DNA of 64,000 nt from Cladorhizidae sp. MBARI D1340-BT2 (lineage: Eukaryota; Porifera; Demospongiae; Poecilosclerida; Cladorhizidae), in NCBI GenBank assembly GCA_028752905.1, contig JAQNBH010000271.1, positions 62,001 through 126,000 on the forward strand. The letters are read 5' to 3'. Under the pieces are notes generated by a model that worked only from the letters and a program-made list of their open reading frames with translations, had not been told where the DNA came from and ran no database searches. Positions 11,001 to 24,836 of the stretch are shown here, in pieces; the stretch's first letter is position 1; every line of letters begins with the position of its first letter. Made by a program: the position numbers and the translations under genes.

Positions 11001-14000
11001 TCCACACTTCACTGTATAAACTTGATATATAGCTATTAAGATAGGTCTCTCCCTGTGCTCTCTGTTGATATCAAACATCCATAATATTCTGCACACTTCA
11101 CTGTAATGGACTTGATATGATTCGAATGATAGGTTTCATTATGTGTTCTCTATCTTGATATTTGCCCTAATTTGGTCTATATGTTTCTCATTTTCCCCCC
11201 AAAAATCTTGTTATTTTGCCGTAAAGCTCATAACTTTTCTACACTTTACCCAAAAAAGAAATTTTTTATATCACCGGATAGCCCTTCTAATTATCTGTCT
11301 TTTGTACGTGCTAAAATTTTGAGTACTCTAAGTATTAGCAAGTTATGGTGATTTGAAGTGGTAAGGTTTGCGATCTTTCCTGGCGTTTTCCAGTTGCCAA
11401 AGCGGTGGCCTGCCAGTGAAAAACCACCACATTTATTGATAATCTGTTGACATGTTGCAGATAAGGGCCTTCTCTATCAGTTGACAAAATCTGGGACTTT
11501 GGTCTTGTTAATTAGGGCAGTTATGAATTGTACTCTTACTTGATGCTAAACATGTTAGCTTCGTAGATTATCCACACCTCACTGAATAGACTTGATGTAT
11601 AGCTATTAAGATAGGACTCTCTAAGTGCTCTCTCTTGATACCAAACATCCATATATTCTGCACACTTCACTGTAATGGACTTGCAAGATAGGTATCTCTC
11701 AGTGTTCTCTATCTTGAGCTAAACATGTTAGCTTCATAGATTCTCCACACTTCACTGAATAGACTTGATATATAGCTCTAAAGGTAGGCCTCTCTCTGTT
11801 CTCTCTCTTGATACCAAACATCCGTATATTCTGCATACATAGAATCACAAGATAGGTTTCTCTATGTGTTCTCTATCTTGATGCTAAACAGGTTAGCTTC
11901 ATAGATTCTCCACACTTCACTGTATAAACTTGATATATAGCTATTAAGATAGGTCTCTCCCTGTGCTCTCTGTTGATATCAAACATCCATAATATTCTGC
12001 ACACTTCACTGTAATGGACTTGATATGATTCGAATGATAGGTTTCATTATGTGTTCTCTATCTTGATATTTGCCCTAATTTGGTCTATATGTTTCTCATT
12101 TTCCCCCCAAAAATCTTGTTATTTTGCCGTAAAGCTCATAACTTTGCTACACTTTACCCAAAAAAGATAATTTTCATATCACCGGATAGCCCTTCAAATT
12201 ATCTGTCTTTTGTACGTGCCAAACTTTTGAGTACTCTAAGTATTAGCAAGTTATGGTGATTTGAAGTGGTAAGGTTTGCGATCTTTCCTGGCGTTTTCCA
12301 GTTGCCAAAGCGGTGGCCTGCCAGTGAAAAACCACTACATTTATTGATAATCTGTTGACATGTTGCAGATAAGGGCCTTCTCTATCAGTTGACAAAATCT
12401 GGGACTTTGGTCTTGTTAATTAGGGCAGTTATGAATTGTACTCTTACTTGATGCTAAACATGTTAGCTTCGTAGATTATCCACACTTCACTGAATAGACT
12501 TGATGTATAGCTATTAAGATAGGACTCTCTAAGTGCTCTCTCTTGATACCAAACATCCATATATTCTGCACACTTCACTGTAATGGACTTGCAAGATAGG
12601 TATCTCTCAGTGTTCTCTATCTTGAGCTAAACATGTTAGCTTCATAGATTCTCCACACTTCACTGAATAGACTTGATATATAGCTCTAAAGGTAGGCCTC
12701 TCTCTGTTCTCTCTCTTGATACCAAACATCCGTATATTCTGCATACATAGAATCACAAGATAGGTTTCTCTATGTGTTCTCTATCTTGATGCTAAACAGG
12801 TTAGCTTCATAGATTCTCCACACTTCACTGTATAAACTTGATATATAGCTATTAAGATAGGTCTCTCCCTGTGCTCTCTGTTGATATCAAACATCCATAA
12901 TATTCTGCACACTTCACTGTAATGGACTTGATATGATTCGAATGATAGGTTTCATTATGTGTTCTCTATCTTGATATTTGCCCTAATTTGGTCTATATGT
13001 TTCTCATTTCCCCCCCAAAATCTTGTTATTTTGCCGTAAAGCTCATAACTTTTCTACACTTTACCCAAAAAAGAAATTTTTTATATCACCGGATAGCCCT
13101 TCTAATTATCTGTCTTTTGTACGTGCCAAAATTTGAGTACTCTAAGTATTAGCAAGTTATGGTGATTTGAAGTGGTAAGGTTTGCGATCTTTCCTGGCGT
13201 TTTCCAGTTGCCAAAGCGGTGGCCTGCAAGTGAAAAACCACCACATTTATTGATAATCTGTTGACATGTTGCAGATAAGGGCCTTCTCTATCAGTTGACA
13301 AAATCTGGGACTTTGGTCTTGTTAATTAGGGCAGTTATGAATTGTACTCTTACTTGATGCTAAACATGTTAGCTTCGTAGATTATCCACACTTCACTGAA
13401 TAGACTTGATGTATAGCTATTAAGATAGGACTCTCTAAGTGCTCTCTCTTGATACCAAACATCCATATATTCTGCACACTTCACTGTAATGGACTTGCAA
13501 GATAGGTATCTCTCAGTGTTCTCTATCTTGAGCTAAACATGTTAGCTTCATAGATTCTCCACACTTCACTGAATAGACTTGATATATAGCTCTAAAGGTA
13601 GGCCTCTCTCTGTTCTCTCTCTTGATACCAAACATCCGTATATTCTGCATACATAGAATCACAAGATAGGTTTCTCTATGTGTTCTCTATCTTGATGCTA
13701 AACAGGTTAGCTTCATAGATTCTCCACACTTCACTGTATAAACTTGATATATAGCTATTAAGATAGGTCTCTCCCTGTGCTCTCTGTTGATATCAAACAT
13801 CCATAATATTCTGCACACTTCACTGTAATGGACTTGATATGATTCGAATGATAGGTTTCATTATGTGTTCTCTATCTTGATATTTGCCCTAATTTGGTCT
13901 ATATGTTTCTCATTTTCCCCCCAAAAATCTTGTTATTTTGCCGTAAAGCTCATAACTTTTCTACACTTTACCCAAAAAAGAAATTTTTTATATCACCAGA

Positions 14001-17000
14001 TAGCCCTTCTAATTATCTGTCTTTTGTACGTGCTAAAATTTTGAGTACTCTAAGTATTAGCAAGTTATGGTGATTTGAAGTGGTAAGGTTTGCGATCTTT
14101 CCTGGCGTTTTCCAGTTGCCAAAGCGGTGGCCTGCCAGTGAAAAACCACCACATTTATTGATAATCTGTTGACATGTTGCAGATAAGGGCCTTCTCTATC
14201 AGTTGACAAAATCTGGGACTTTGGTCTTGTTAATTAGGGCAGTTATGAATTGTACTCTTACTTGATGCTAAACATGTTAGCTTCGTAGATTATCCACACC
14301 TCACTGAATAGACTTGATGTATAGCTATTAAGATAGGACTCTCTAAGTGCTCTCTGTTGATACCAAACATCCATATATTCTGCACACTTCACTGTAATGG
14401 ACTTGCAAGATAGGTATCTCTCAGTGTTCTCTATCTTGAGCTAAACATGTTAGCTTCATAGATTCTCCACACTTCACTGAATAGACTTGATATATAGCTC
14501 TAAAGGTAGGCCTCTCTCTGTTCTCTCTCTTGATACCAAACATCCGTATATTCTGCATACATAGAATCACAAGATAGGTTTCTCTATGTGTTCTCTATCT
14601 TGATGCTAAACAGGTTAGCTTCATAGATTCTCCACACTTCACTGTATAAACTTGATATATAGCTATTAAGATAGGTCTCTCCCTGTGCTCTCTGTTGATA
14701 TCAAACATCCATAATATTCTGCACACTTCACTGTAATGGACTTGATATGATTCGAATGATAGGTTTCATTATGTGTTCTCTATCTTGATATTTGCCCTAA
14801 TTTGGTCTATATGTTTCTCATTTTCCCCCCAAAAATCTTGTTATTTTGCCGTAAAGCTCATAACTTTTCTACACTTTACCCAAAAAAGAAATTTTTTATA
14901 TCACCGGATAGCCCTTCTAATTATCTGTCTTTTGTACGTGCTAAAATTTTGAGTACTCTAAGTATTAGCAAGTTATGGTGATTTGAAGTGGTAAGGTTTG
15001 CGATCTTTCCTGGCGTTTTCCAGTTGCCAAAGCGGTGGCCTGCCAGTGAAAAACCACCACATTTATTGATAATCTGTTGACATGTTGCAGATAAGGGCCT
15101 TCTCTATCAGTTGACAAAATCTGGGACTTTGGTCTTGTTAATTAGGGCAGTTATGAATTGTACTCTTACTTGATGCTAAACATGTTAGCTTCGTAGATTA
15201 TCCACACCTCACTGAATAGACTTGATGTATAGCTATTAAGATAGGACTCTCTAAGTGCTCTCTCTTGATACCAAACATCCATATATTCTGCACACTTCAC
15301 TGTAATGGACTTGCAAGATAGGTATCTCTCAGTGTTCTCTATCTTGAGCTAAACATGTTAGCTTCATAGATTCTCCACACTTCACTGAATAGACTTGATA
15401 TATAGCTCTAAAGGTAGGCCTCTCTCTGTTCTCTCTCTTGATACCAAACATCCGTATATTCTGCATACATAGAATCACAAGATAGGTTTCTCTATGTGTT
15501 CTCTATCTTGATGCTAAACAGGTTAGCTTCATAGATTCTCCACACTTCACTGTATAAACTTGATATATAGCTATTAAGATAGGTCTCTCCCTGTGCTCTC
15601 TGTTGATATCAAACATCCATAATATTCTGCACACTTCACTGTAATGGACTTGATATGATTCGAATGATAGGTTTCATTATGTGTTCTCTATCTTGATATT
15701 TGCCCTAATTTGGTCTATATGTTTCTCATTTTCCCCCCAAAATCTTGTTATTTTGCCGTAAAGCTCATAACTTTTCTACACTTTACCCAAAAAAGATAAT
15801 TTTTATATCACCGGATAGCCCTTCTAATTAGCTGTCTTTTGTACGTGCCAAAATTTTGAGTACTCTAAGTATTAGCAAGTTATGGTGATTTGAAGTGGTA
15901 AGGTTTGCGATCTTTCCTGGCGTTTTCCAGTTGCCAAAGCGGTTGCCTGCCAGTGAAAAACCACCACATTTATTGATAATCTGTTGACATGTTGCAGATA
16001 AGGGCCTTCTCTATCAGTTGACAAAATCTGGGACTTTGGTCTTGTTAATTAGGGCAGTTATGAATTGTACTCTTACTTGATGCTAAACATGTTAGCTTCG
16101 TAGATTATCCACACTTCACTGAATAGACTTGATGTATAGCTATTAAGATAGGACTCTCTAAGTGCTCTCTCTTGATACCAAACATCCATATATTCTGCAC
16201 ACTTCACTGTAATGGACTTGCAAGATAGGTATCTCTCAGTGTTCTCTATCTTGAGCTAAACATGTTAGCTTCATAGATTCTCCACACTTCACTGAATAGA
16301 CTTGATATATAGCTCTAAAGGTAGGCCTCTCTCTGTTCTCTCTCTTGATACCAAACATCCGTATATTCTGCATACATAGAATCACAAGATAGGTTTCTCT
16401 ATGTGTTCTCTATCTTGATGCTAAACAGGTTAGCTTCATAGATTCTCCACACTTCACTGTATAAACTTGATATATAGCTATTAAGATAGGTCTCTCCCTG
16501 TGCTCTCTGTTGATATCAAACATCCATAATATTCTGCACACTTCACTGTAATGGACTTGATATGATTCGAATGATAGGTTTCATTATGTGTTCTCTATCT
16601 TGATATTTGCCCTAATTTGGTCTATATGTTTCTCATTTCCCCCCCAAAATCTTGTTATTTTGCCGTAAAGCTCATAACTTTTCTACACTTTACCCAAAAA
16701 AGAAATTTTTTATATCACCGGATAGCCCTTCTAATTATCTGTCTTTTGTACGTGCCAAAATTTGAGTACTCTAAGTATTAGCAAGTTATGGTGATTTGAA
16801 GTGGTAAGGTTTGCGATCTTTCCTGGCGTTTTCCAGTTGCCAAAGCGGTGGCCTGCCAGTGAAAAACCACCACATTTATTGATAATCTGTTGATATGTTG
16901 CAGATAAGGGCCTTCTCTATCAGTTGACAAAATCTGGGACTTTGGTCTTGTTAATTAGGGCAGTTATGAATTGTACTCTTACTTGATGCTAAACATGTTA

Positions 17001-18490
17001 GCTTCGTAGATTATCCACACTTCACTGAATAGACTTGATGTATAGCTATTAAGATAGGACTCTCTAAGTGCTCTCTCTTGATACCAAACATCCATATATT
17101 CTGCACACTTCACTGTAATGGACTTGCAAGATAGGTATCTCTCAGTGTTCTCTATCTTGAGCTAAACATGTTAGCTTCATAGATTCTCCACACTTCACTG
17201 AATAGACTTGATATATAGCTCTAAAGGTAGGCCTCTCTCTGTTCTCTCTCTTGATACCAAACATCCGTATATTCTGCATACATAGAATCACAAGATAGGT
17301 TTCTCTATGTGTTCTCTATCTTGATGCTAAACAGGTTAGCTTCATAGATTCTCCACACTTCACTGTATAAACTTGATATATAGCTATTAAGATAGGTCTC
17401 TCCCTGTGCTCTCTGTTGATATCAAACATCCATAATATTCTGCACACTTCACTGTAATGGACTTGATATGATTCGAATGATAGGTTTCATTATGTGTTCT
17501 CTATCTTGATATTTGCCCTAATTTGGTCTATATGTTTCTCATTTTCCCCCAAAAATCTTGTTATTTTGCCGTAAAGCTCATAACTTTTCTACACTTTACC
17601 CAAAAAAGAAAATTTTTATATCACCGGATAGCCCTTCTAATTAGCTGTCTTTTGTATGTGCTAAAATTTTGAGTACTCTAAGTATTAGCAAGTTATGGTG
17701 ATTTGAAGTGGTAAGGTTTGCGATCTTTCCTGGCGTTTTCCAGTTGCCAAAGCGGTGGCCTGCCAGTGAAAAACCACCACATTTATTGATAATCTGTTGA
17801 CATGTTGCAGATAAGGGCCTTCTCTATCAGTTGACAAAATCTGGGACTTTGGTCTTGTTAATTAGGGCAGTTATGAATTGTACTCTTACTTGATGCTAAA
17901 CATGTTAGCTTCGTAGATTATCCACACTTCACTGAATAGACTTGATGTATAGCTATTAAGATAGGACTCTCTAAGTGCTCTCTCTTGATACCAAACATCC
18001 ATATATTCTGCACACTTCACTGTAATGGACTTGCAAGATAGGTATCTCTCAGTGTTCTCTATCTTGAGCTAAACATGTTAGCTTCATAGATTCTCCACAC
18101 TTCACTGAATAGACTTGATATATAGCTCTAAAGGTAGGCCTCTCTCTGTTCTCTCTCTTGATACCAAACATCCGTATATTCTGCATACATAGAATCACAA
18201 GATAGGTTTCTCTATGTGTTCTCTATCTTGATGCTAAACAGGTTAGCTTCATAGATTCTCCACACTTCACTGTATAAACTTGATATATAGCTATTAAGAT
18301 AGGTCTCTCCCTGTGCTCTCTGTTGATATCAAACATCCATAATATTCTGCACACTTCACTGTAATGGACTTGATATGATTCGAATGATAGGTTTCATTAT
18401 GTGTTCTCTATCTTGATATTTGCCCTAATTTGGTCTATATGTTTCTCATTTTCCCCCCAAAATCTTGTTATTTTGCCGTAAAGCTCATAA

Positions 18491-21211
18491 CTTTTCTACA
18501 CTTTACCCAAAAAAGAAATTTTTTATATCACCGGATAGCCCTTCTAATTATCTGTCTTTTGTACGTGCCAAAATTTGAGTACTCTAAGTATTAGCAAGTT
18601 ATGGTGATTTGAAGTGGTAAGGTTTGCGATCTTTCCTGGCGTTTTCCAGTTGCCAAAGCGGTGGCCTGCCAGTGAAAAACCACCACATTTATTGATAATC
18701 TGTTGATATGTTGCAGATAAGGGCCTTCTCTATCAGTTGACAAAATCTGGGACTTTGGTCTTGTTAATTAGGGCAGTTATGAATTGTACTCTTACTTGAT
18801 GCTAAACATGTTAGCTTCGTAGATTATCCACACTTCACTGAATAGACTTGATGTATAGCTATTAAGATAGGACTCTCTAAGTGCTCTCTCTTGATACCAA
18901 ACATCCATATATTCTGCACACTTCACTGTAATGGACTTGCAAGATAGGTATCTCTCAGTGTTCTCTATCTTGAGCTAAACATGTTAGCTTCATAGATTCT
19001 CCACACTTCACTGAATAGACTTGATATATAGCTCTAAAGGTAGGCCTCTCTCTGTTCTCTCTCTTGATACCAAACATCCGTATATTCTGCATACATAGAA
19101 TCACAAGATAGGTTTCTCTATGTGTTCTCTATCTTGATGCTAAACAGGTTAGCTTCATAGATTCTCCACACTTCACTGTATAAACTTGATATATAGCTAT
19201 TAAGATAGGTCTCTCCCTGTGCTCTCTGTTGATATCAAACATCCATAATATTCTGCACACTTCACTGTAATGGACTTGATATGATTCGAATGATAGGTTT
19301 CATTATGTGTTCTCTATCTTGATATTTGCCCTAATTTGGTCTATATGTTTCTCATTTTTCCCCCAAAAATCTTGTTATTTTGCCGTAAAGCTCATAACTT
19401 TTCTACACTTTACCCAAAAAAGAAATTTTTTATATCACCGGATAGCCCTTCTAATTATCTGTCTTTTGTACGTGCTAAAATTTTGAGTACTCTAAGTATT
19501 AGCAAGTTATGGTGATTTGAAGTGGTAAGGTTTGCGATCTTTCCTGGCGTTTTCCAGTTGCCAAAGCGGTGGCCTGCCAGTGAAAAACCACCACATTTAT
19601 TGATAATCTGTTGACATGTTGCAGATAAGGGCCTTCTCTATCAGTTGACAAAATCTGGGACTTTGGTCTTGTTAATTAGGGCAGTTATGAATTGTACTCT
19701 TACTTGATGCTAAACATGTTAGCTTCGTAGATTATCCACACCTCACTGAATAGACTTGATGTATAGCTATTAAGATAGGACTCTCTAAGTGCTCTCTCTT
19801 GATACCAAACATCCATATATTCTGCACACTTCACTGTAATGGACTTGCAAGATAGGTATCTCTCAGTGTTCTCTATCTTGAGCTAAACATGTTAGCTTCA
19901 TAGATTCTCCACACTTCACTGAATAGACTTGATATATAGCTCTAAAGGTAGGCCTCTCTCTGTTCTCTCTCTTGATACCAAACATCCGTATATTCTGCAT
20001 ACATAGAATCACAAGATAGGTTTCTCTATGTGTTCTCTATCTTGATGCTAAACAGGTTAGCTTCATAGATTCTCCACACTTCACTGTATAAACTTGATAT
20101 ATAGCTATTAAGATAGGTCTCTCCCTGTGCTCTCTGTTGATATCAAACATCCATAATATTCTGCACACTTCACTGTAATGGACTTGATATGATTCGAATG
20201 ATAGGTTTCATTATGTGTTCTCTATCTTGATATTTGCCCTAATTTGGTCTATATGTTTCTCATTTTCCCCCCAAAATCTTGTTATTTTGCCGTAAAGCTC
20301 ATAACTTTTCTACACTTTACCCAAAAAAGAAAATTTTTATATCACCGGATAGCCCTTCTAATTAGCTGTCTTTTGTACGTGCCAAAATTTTGAGTACTCT
20401 AAGTATTAGCAAGTTATGGTGATTTGAAGTGGTAAGGTTTGCGATCTTTCCTGGCGTTTTCCAGTTGCCAAAGCGGTGGCCTGCCAGTGAAAAACCACCA
20501 CATTTATTGATAATCTGTTGACATGTTGCAGATAAGGGCCTTCTCTATCAGTTGACAAAATCTGGGACTTTGGTCTTGTTAATTAGGGCAGTTATGAATT
20601 GTACTCTTACTAGATGCTAAACATGTTAGCTTCGTAGATTATCCACACTTCACTGAATAGACTTGATGTATAGCTATTAAGATAGGACTCTCTAAGTGCT
20701 CTCTCTTGATACCAAACATCCATATATTCTGCACACTTCACTGTAATGGACTTGCAAGATAGGTATCTCTCAGTGTTCTCTATCTTGAGCTAAACATGTT
20801 AGCTTCATAGATTCTCCACACTTCACTGAATAGACTTGATATATAGCTCTAAAGGTAGGCCTCTCTCTGTTCTCTCTCTTGATACCAAACATCCGTATAT
20901 TCTGCATACATAGAATCACAAGATAGGTTTCTCTATGTGTTCTCTATCTTGATGCTAAACAGGTTAGCTTCATAGATTCTCCACACTTCACTGTATAAAC
21001 TTGATATATAGCTATTAAGATAGGTCTCTCCCTGTGCTCTCTGTTGATATCAAACATCCATAATATTCTGCACACTTCACTGTAATGGACTTGATATGAT
21101 TCGAATGATAGGTTTCATTATGTGTTCTCTATCTTGATATTTGCCCTAATTTGGTCTATATGTTTCTCATTTTCCCCCCAAAATCTTGTTATTTTGCCGT
21201 AAAGCTCATAA
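18491..21211 (+). repeat. Three-unit higher-order block, copy A (units 21-23)
   Basis: Three consecutive units carry a fixed order of markers: GTTGATATGTTGC in unit 21, CACCTCACTG in unit 22 and ATTAGCTGTC in unit 23. The same order recurs in units 28-30 and 31-33. Unit 23 also carries TTACTAGATGC, found elsewhere in the window only in unit 33. Confidence 0.82.
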
Positions 21212-24200
21212 CTTTTCTACACTTTACCCAAAAAAGAAAATTTTTATATCACCGGATAGCCCTTCTAATTATCTGTCTTTTGTACGTGCCAAAATTTGAG
21301 TACTCTAAGTATTAGCAAGTTATGGTGATTTGAAGTGGTAAGGTTTGCGATCTTTCCTGGCGTTTTCCAGTTGCCAAAGCGGTGGCCTGCCAGTGAAAAA
21401 CCACCACATTTATTGATAATCTGTTGATATGTTGCAGATAAGGGCCTTCTCTATCAGTTGACAAAATCTGGGACTTTGGTCTTGTTAATTAGGGCAGTTA
21501 TGAATTGTACTCTTACTTGATGCTAAACATGTTAGCTTCGTAGATTATCCACACTTCACTGAATAGACTTGATGTATAGCTATTAAGATAGGACTCTCTA
21601 AGTGCTCTCTCTTGATACCAAACATCCATATATTCTGCACACTTCACTGTAATGGACTTGCAAGATAGGTATCTCTCAGTGTTCTCTATCTTGAGCTAAA
21701 CATGTTAGCTTCATAGATTCTCCACACTTCACTGAATAGACTTGATATATAGCTCTAAAGGTAGGCCTCTCTCTGTTCTCTCTCTTGATACCAAACATCC
21801 GTATATTCTGCATACATAGAATCACAAGATAGGTTTCTCTATGTGTTCTCTATCTTGATGCTAAACAGGTTAGCTTCATAGATTCTCCACACTTCACTGT
21901 ATAAACTTGATATATAGCTATTAAGATAGGTCTCTCCCTGTGCTCTCTGTTGATATCAAACATCCATAATATTCTGCACACTTCACTGTAATGGACTTGA
22001 TATGATTCGAATGATAGGTTTCATTATGTGTTCTCTATCTTGATATTTGCCCTAATTTGGTCTATATGTTTCTCATTTTCCCCCCAAAATCTTGTTATTT
22101 TGCCGTAAAGCTCATAACTTTTCTACACTTTACCCAAAAAAGAAAATTTTTATATCACCGGATAGCCCTTCTAATTATCTGTCTTTTGTACGTGCCAAAA
22201 TTTGAGTACTCTAAGTATTAGCAAGTTATGGTGATTTGAAGTGGTAAGGTTTGCGATCTTTCCTGGCGTTTTCCAGTTGCCAAAGCGGTGGCCTGCCAGT
22301 GAAAAACCACCACATTTATTGATAATCTGTTGATATGTTGCAGATAAGGGCCTTCTCTATCAGTTGACAAAATCTGGGACTTTGGTCTTGTTAATTAGGG
22401 CAGTTATGAATTGTACTCTTACTTGATGCTAAACATGTTAGCTTCGTAGATTATCCACACTTCACTGAATAGACTTGATGTATAGCTATTAAGATAGGAC
22501 TCTCTAAGTGCTCTCTCTTGATACCAAACATCCATATATTCTGCACACTTCACTGTAATGGACTTGCAAGATAGGTATCTCTCAGTGTTCTCTATCTTGA
22601 GCGAAACATGTTAGCTTCATAGATTCTCCACACTTCACTGAATAGACTTGATATATAGCTCTAAAGGTAGGCCTCTCTCTGTTCTCTCTCTTGATACCAA
22701 ACATCCGTATATTCTGCATACATAGAATCACAAGATAGGTTTCTCTATGTGTTCTCTATCTTGATGCTAAACAGGTTAGCTTCATAGATTCTCCACACTT
22801 CACTGTATAAACTTGATATATAGCTATTAAGATAGGTCTCTCCCTGTGCTCTCTGTTGATATCAAACATCCATAATATTCTGCACACTTCACTGTAATGG
22901 ACTTGATATGATTCGAATGATAGGTTTCATTATGTGTTCTCTATCTTGATATTTGCCCTAATTTGGTCTATATGTTTCTCATTTTCCCCCCAAAATCTTG
23001 TTATTTTGCCGTAAAGCTCATAACTTTTCTACACTTTACCCAAAAAAGAAAATTTTTATATCACCGGATAGCCCTTCTAATTATCTGTCTTTTGTACGTG
23101 CCAAAATTTGAGTACTCTAAGTATTAGCAAGTTATGGTGATTTGAAGTGGTAAGGTTTGCGATCTTTCCTGGCGTTTTCCAGTTGCCAAAGCGGTGGCCT
23201 GCCAGTGAAAAACCACCACATTTATTGATAATCTGTTGATATGTTGCAGATAAGGGCCTTCTCTATCAGTTGACAAAATCTGGGACTTTGGTCTTGTTAA
23301 TTAGGGCAGTTATGAATTGTACTCTTACTTGATGCTAAACATGTTAGCTTCGTAGATTATCCACACTTCACTGAATAGACTTGATGTATAGCTATTAAGA
23401 TAGGACTCTCTAAGTGCTCTCTCTTGATACCAAACATCCATATATTCTGCACACTTCACTGTAATGGACTTGCAAGATAGGTATCTCTCAGTGTTCTCTA
23501 TCTTGAGCTAAACATGTTAGCTTCATAGATTCTCCACACTTCACTGAATACACTTGATATATAGCTCTAAAGGTAGGCCTCTCTCTGTTCTCTCTCTTGA
23601 TACCAAACATCCGTATATTCTGCATACATAGAATCACAAGATAGGTTTCTCTATGTGTTCTCTATCTTGATGCTAAACAGGTTAGCTTCATAGATTCTCC
23701 ACACTTCACTGTATAAACTTGATATATAGCTATTAAGATAGGTCTCTCCCTGTGCTCTCTGTTGATATCAAACATCCATAATATTCTGCACACTTCACTG
23801 TAATGGACTTGATATGATTCGAATGATAGGTTTCATTATGTGTTCTCTATCTTGATATTTGCCCTAATTTGGTCTATATGTTTCTCATTTTCCCCCAAAA
23901 ATCTTGTTATTTTGCCGTAAAGCTCATAACTTTTCTACACTTTACCCAAAAAAGAAAATTTTTATATCACCGGATAGCCCTTCTAATTAGCTGTCTTTTG
24001 TACGTGCTAAAATTTTGAGTACTCTAAGTATTAGCAAGTTATGGTGATTTGAAGTGGTAAGGTTTGCGATCTTTCCTGGCGTTTTCCAGTTGCCAAAGCG
24101 GTGGCCTGCCAGTGAAAAACCACCACATTTATTGATAATCTGTTGACATGTTGCAGATAAGGGCCTTCTCTATCAGTTGACAAAATCTGGGACTTTGGTC

Positions 24201-24836
24201 TTGTTAATTAGGGCAGTTATGAATTGTACTCTTACTTGATGCTAAACATGTTAGCTTCGTAGATTATCCACACTTCACTGAATAGACTTGATGTATAGCT
24301 ATTAAGATAGGACTCTCTAAGTGCTCTCTCTTGATACCAAACATCCATATATTCTGCACACTTCACTGTAATGGACTTGCAAGATAGGTATCTCTCAGTG
24401 TTCTCTATCTTGAGCTAAACATGTTAGCTTCATAGATTCTCCACACTTCACTGAATAGACTTGATATATAGCTCTAAAGGTAGGCCTCTCTCTGTTCTCT
24501 CTCTTGATACCAAACATCCGTATATTCTGCATACATAGAATCACAAGATAGGTTTCTCTATGTGTTCTCTATCTTGATGCTAAACAGGTTAGCTTCATAG
24601 ATTCTCCACACTTCACTGTATAAACTTGATATATAGCTATTAAGATAGGTCTCTCCCTGTGCTCTCTGTTGATATCAAACATCCATAATATTCTGCACAC
24701 TTCACTGTAATGGACTTGATATGATTCGAATGATAGGTTTCATTATGTGTTCTCTATCTTGATATTTGCCCTAATTTGGTCTATATGTTTCTCATTTTCC
24801 CCCCAAAATCTTGTTATTTTGCCGTAAAGCTCATAA

